Shown here piece after piece: positions 35,634 to 37,749 of a stretch of DNA of 37,749 bases. The DNA is from Candidatus Obscuribacterales bacterium (GTDB lineage Bacteria; Cyanobacteriota; Vampirovibrionia; Obscuribacterales; Obscuribacteraceae), in NCBI GenBank assembly GCA_021732565.1, contig JAKFUT010000270.1, forward strand, positions 1 through 37,749, given 5' to 3'. Position 1 is the stretch's first letter; each line of letters begins with the position of its first letter. The notes beneath the pieces were generated by a model that made no database searches, was not told the origin of the DNA, and was given only the letters and a program-made list of their open reading frames with translations. The position numbers and the translations under genes were made by a program.

Positions 35634-36140
35634 TTATGCTGGTTGTGCGACCTTCTTAGCCTCGTCGAGAACAGCTTGCAGTTTCGCTTCATCGTCGTGA
35701 GTCAGTGACGTCTTCAACACATGCCCGCCGGTTCCCTGCAACTCTTCCATCACCTTGTCCGGAGTAACACTGCGCACCAGCACGAACAGAACCGAAGAAC
35801 CAGGCTTAAGAGTTTCGGACAACTGCTTCATGAAATGGTCGTCAATACCCACGTCGGTCAAGGCACCGGATATGGCACCAGAGGCGGCACCAATTGCCGC
35901 TCCTAAAATTGGCGCGAAGAAAAGCGCACCAATTAACAGCCCCCAGAAAGTACCGCTCACAGCTCCATGGGCGGTGGGTTCGAAGACCTGATGGAGTTTG
36001 ATCTTTCCGTCGGGTTTCTTTACTGCAACCACGGCATCTTCCAAATCAATTAAGTAGTCGCGCTGCAGCTTTAGAAGAGTCAACCTCACTTCTTCCGCCT
36101 TATGGACATCGTCATAACCTATGACAACCAGATGACTCAT
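35634..36140 (-). CDS. DUF1269-like membrane protein
   Basis: A 168-residue protein. I choose ATG 36140, preceded by AAGGAG ten bases upstream; the frame runs on to 36368 without support. It starts with SHLVVIGYDDVHKAEEVRLTL and has a central glycine-rich hydrophobic region (GTFWGLLIGALFFAPILGAAIGAASGAISGAL) forming one hairpin or two short segments. After this comes DVGIDDHFMKQLSETLKPGSSVLFVLV and a C-terminal alpha-beta part. This layout is typical of DUF1269 proteins, whose role is unknown. It is convergent with the DUF4286-like gene and stands alone. Confidence 0.82.
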   Translation of the reverse strand: MSHLVVIGYDDVHKAEEVRLTLLKLQRDYLIDLEDAVVAVKKPDGKIKLHQVFEPTAHGAVSGTFWGLLIGALFFAPILGAAIGAASGAISGALTDVGIDDHFMKQLSETLKPGSSVLFVLVRSVTPDKVMEELQGTGGHVLKTSLTHDDEAKLQAVLDEAKKVAQPA

Positions 36141-37081
36141 GTGTGTGCTCTCCTTACTATTCTCAAGCTGTACCAGGCGCACTTCACTTAGAAGACGCCG
36201 GACATCTGAACTTCTTTCTACACGATAGGAAAATGGTACGACAGAGTTGCACACAGCGATCATTATATCTGCAAGTTTCTTAAATGAATTTCTCCACTTG
36301 AATAGCCATGCTTGAACACGAATTATCAAAAGCAGCGGTCCGGACTGAATTTCACGGTGCAACAACAAATTCAGAATCTAGTCAACTGTCGTTCAATGGT
36401 TACTGGCACATTCCACGCAATCAAGAGGTTCCCGCCATGACTTCGTCTGACAGCATTTTTTAGACTTACATCTGCTGACAGCTTAATCGGCATTGCTCGG
36501 AACTGTCACCAGATGCGGTGCCACCCAATGAACGTGCTTATTGTCAATTCGGCAAGGATTCGGCAAGGATTCGGCAAATTCGCCCTGATTGACGGGAGCC
36601 TGTTCAGGTCAATCTCAGATAACTACATCGTAAACAGTGAACTCATCGATCATCCCTTGAATGTCGCTTCAGTCGAATAGTCAGTGAAAGACCTCTAACA
36701 GTTCCGGTCTTCGCCGGGACGACAATCTAACTGGAATTGCAAAGGTAATTGAATGCTTCCGGATTTTCGTCCATTCACCCGTACAAAAACGCGATGCCGG
36801 GCCAAATTGACGTGCCGGACCGATCACGAGTCTAGAAGACTACAATACCATTCAGGGCACGCTTGCATTTCATCCGAACAACGACGTGATAATTAGCCGT
36901 CCAAGCCTACCCTACCGGTCTTCCGCGACCTACACGGTAGAACTGGCATGGGCGTGCCGACCTTAGCAAGGTTGCTGGCCGCGTAAGTTTGCCAGCTTTC
37001 ACTGTTTACGAACTTCGGTACCGTAGGTTAGACTGGAACTATGTACGAAAGAAGGTGCGGCATCCTCGGGGAGCAACGAAC
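36141..37081. other. About 0.9 kb without a clear gene
   Basis: No intact gene seen. An 11-bp motif, ATTCGGCAAGG, is repeated nearly three times at 36547-36577. A plus-strand stretch at about 36800-36965 reads like protein (SLEDYNTIQGTLAFHPNND) but has no start and no ribosome site. The right end holds the ribosome site of the next gene (GGGGAG at 37068-37073). No RNA gene was recognised. Confidence 0.4.
36547..36577. repeat. Short 11-bp tandem repeat
   Basis: ATTCGGCAAGG occurs twice exactly and a third time shortened (ATTCGGCAA). It lies in non-coding DNA about 400 bp upstream of the minus-strand DUF1269-like start. It could be a replication-slippage product or clustered binding sites. Confidence 0.7.
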
Positions 37082-37749
37082 TTGTCTGACAAAGATAGTG
37101 ATCAACATCCGAAGGGAGTGCCAGGCAATTGCTCATCCAACCAGCCTCAGCGCCCCACACTTGAATCGCTCATCCTCAATTTACCTGAAACTGACTCGAT
37201 GGTAACCAATGCAAAACCATCCGTCAACGAGAACTCTTCGAATACGACCAGGTCTGTTCCAAAGGAGCAGACGCCTGGTGTTCAGTCTGCGCAGTCGCAG
37301 ACAATCAGCCCCGGAGTCAATGAGGCCGACAATCCTCCTCGCGCCTCGCGAAGCCGACCTTCTTTAGTTAACACTTCACACAATCCGTATGCGGGGAAAG
37401 ACAAAGTCCAGCCTCGACAAAATGAGTCTCTGCCTGCGGCCAGTCCAACCAAAGTTCTACAGCCTCTGAACCGTTTTGTTGATGTGGAAACGATTGCCAG
37501 TCCGCCGGAAGCGGCTACGCCGGCGAACCACAATCGCAATGACACGCTTGTGGACGCAACCGTTCCCGAGTTATCGCCTCCACGCACAGCAGACGCCATC
37601 CAACCCGTTTGCTCATATAGTCAATTGCCGAACATTTCTAACTTGAACGACACACTGGTCGATCTGGATTTAAATTGGATACTGAATCAGGTTGTTCCGG
37701 CGGAAGTTGAAAGCCCCGGCAAGATGGTTGCTTCCCGCAGTAACAACGA
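37082..37749 (+). CDS. N-terminus of a large low-complexity protein (partial)
   Basis: The frame is open from TTG 37082 to the window end (222 codons). GGGGAG lies eight bases before the TTG. The encoded stretch is polar and rich in Ser, Pro, Asn, Thr and Gln, and probably disordered; the motif NDTLVD occurs twice near the end. There is no domain yet. Its leader, GGAGCAACG then four bases and TTG, closely matches that of the Ser/Thr kinase gene in this window, which also begins with a long disordered tail, so a related kinase-type protein may follow beyond the edge. That is inference. No ATG alternative lies nearby; a GTG at 37055 is possible. Confidence 0.6.
   Translation, partial: MSDKDSDQHPKGVPGNCSSNQPQRPTLESLILNLPETDSMVTNAKPSVNENSSNTTRSVPKEQTPGVQSAQSQTISPGVNEADNPPRASRSRPSLVNTSHNPYAGKDKVQPRQNESLPAASPTKVLQPLNRFVDVETIASPPEAATPANHNRNDTLVDATVPELSPPRTADAIQPVCSYSQLPNISNLNDTLVDLDLNWILNQVVPAEVESPGKMVASRSNN

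Noticed and set aside
36547-36577. Possible CRISPR or plasmid iteron array
   Set aside because: The repeat is only 11 bp, has under three copies and no spacers, and no Cas or replication gene is nearby.
37282-37599. 105-residue minus-strand open frame at the right edge
   Set aside because: The plus strand in the same place has a longer open frame with a ribosome site and coherent low-complexity composition.

Overview
The window looks like chromosomal DNA of a free-living, large-genome bacterium with a two-membrane type of lifestyle: secreted HEAT and TPR proteins, lipobox-like signals, Tad-type pilin-like proteins, a eukaryote-like Ser/Thr kinase joined to a TPR region, a two-component system, and glycogen and ovothiol enzymes. 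Base composition is intermediate by eye, Shine-Dalgarno sites are purine-rich (AGGAG type), and several genes appear to start with TTG or GTG. The abundance of TPR proteins and kinase-TPR fusions would fit the Obscuribacterales/Melainabacteria side of the cyanobacterial phylum. That placement is inference from gene style only; the window holds no rRNA or marker gene. I saw no tRNA, rRNA, CRISPR array, insertion sequence or phage gene.

Left part (1-6689, minus strand): a signalling and transport block read right to left. It holds a 1486-residue membrane Ser/Thr kinase with a repetitive acidic N-terminus and a TPR C-terminus, a GGDEF-like protein whose catalytic motif is lost but whose c-di-GMP I-site looks intact, an ABC-2/NatB-type permease, and the start of its ATPase, cut by the window edge. 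Next (7187-10864, plus) come a DJ-1/PfpI protein, a lipase-maturation-factor-like membrane protein and a secreted HEAT-repeat protein. A PAS-histidine kinase/response regulator pair follows on the minus strand (10861-12934). The kinase gene is broken inside its second PAS domain by what looks like a short deletion.

Middle (13127-20922): a PD-(D/E)XK nuclease fused to a DinG/XPD-type Fe-S helicase, a divergently transcribed GT1/GT28-like glycosyltransferase with an altered donor-site motif, a secreted START-like protein, and two TPR proteins, with about 1 kb of gene-poor DNA between the TPR genes.

The most unusual locus is 21253-23794 (plus): a TusA-like carrier, a DsrE-like protein 3 bp downstream, and a protein in which a second TusA-like domain is fused to a zinc-site methionine-synthase (MetE C-terminal) domain with all four zinc ligands. 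A two-hairpin leader lies just before the fusion gene. This reads as a possible sulfur-relay and thiol-alkylation system. Further right are a Tad-like set (TPR protein, VWA pilin-like protein with an insertion, two TadE-like proteins; 25763-29145), a small nucleotidyltransferase, a complete OvoA (ovothiol biosynthesis), glycogen debranching enzyme GlgX, a DUF4286-like protein, a DUF1269-like membrane protein, about 0.9 kb without a clear gene, and the start of a low-complexity protein whose translation start resembles that of the Ser/Thr kinase gene.
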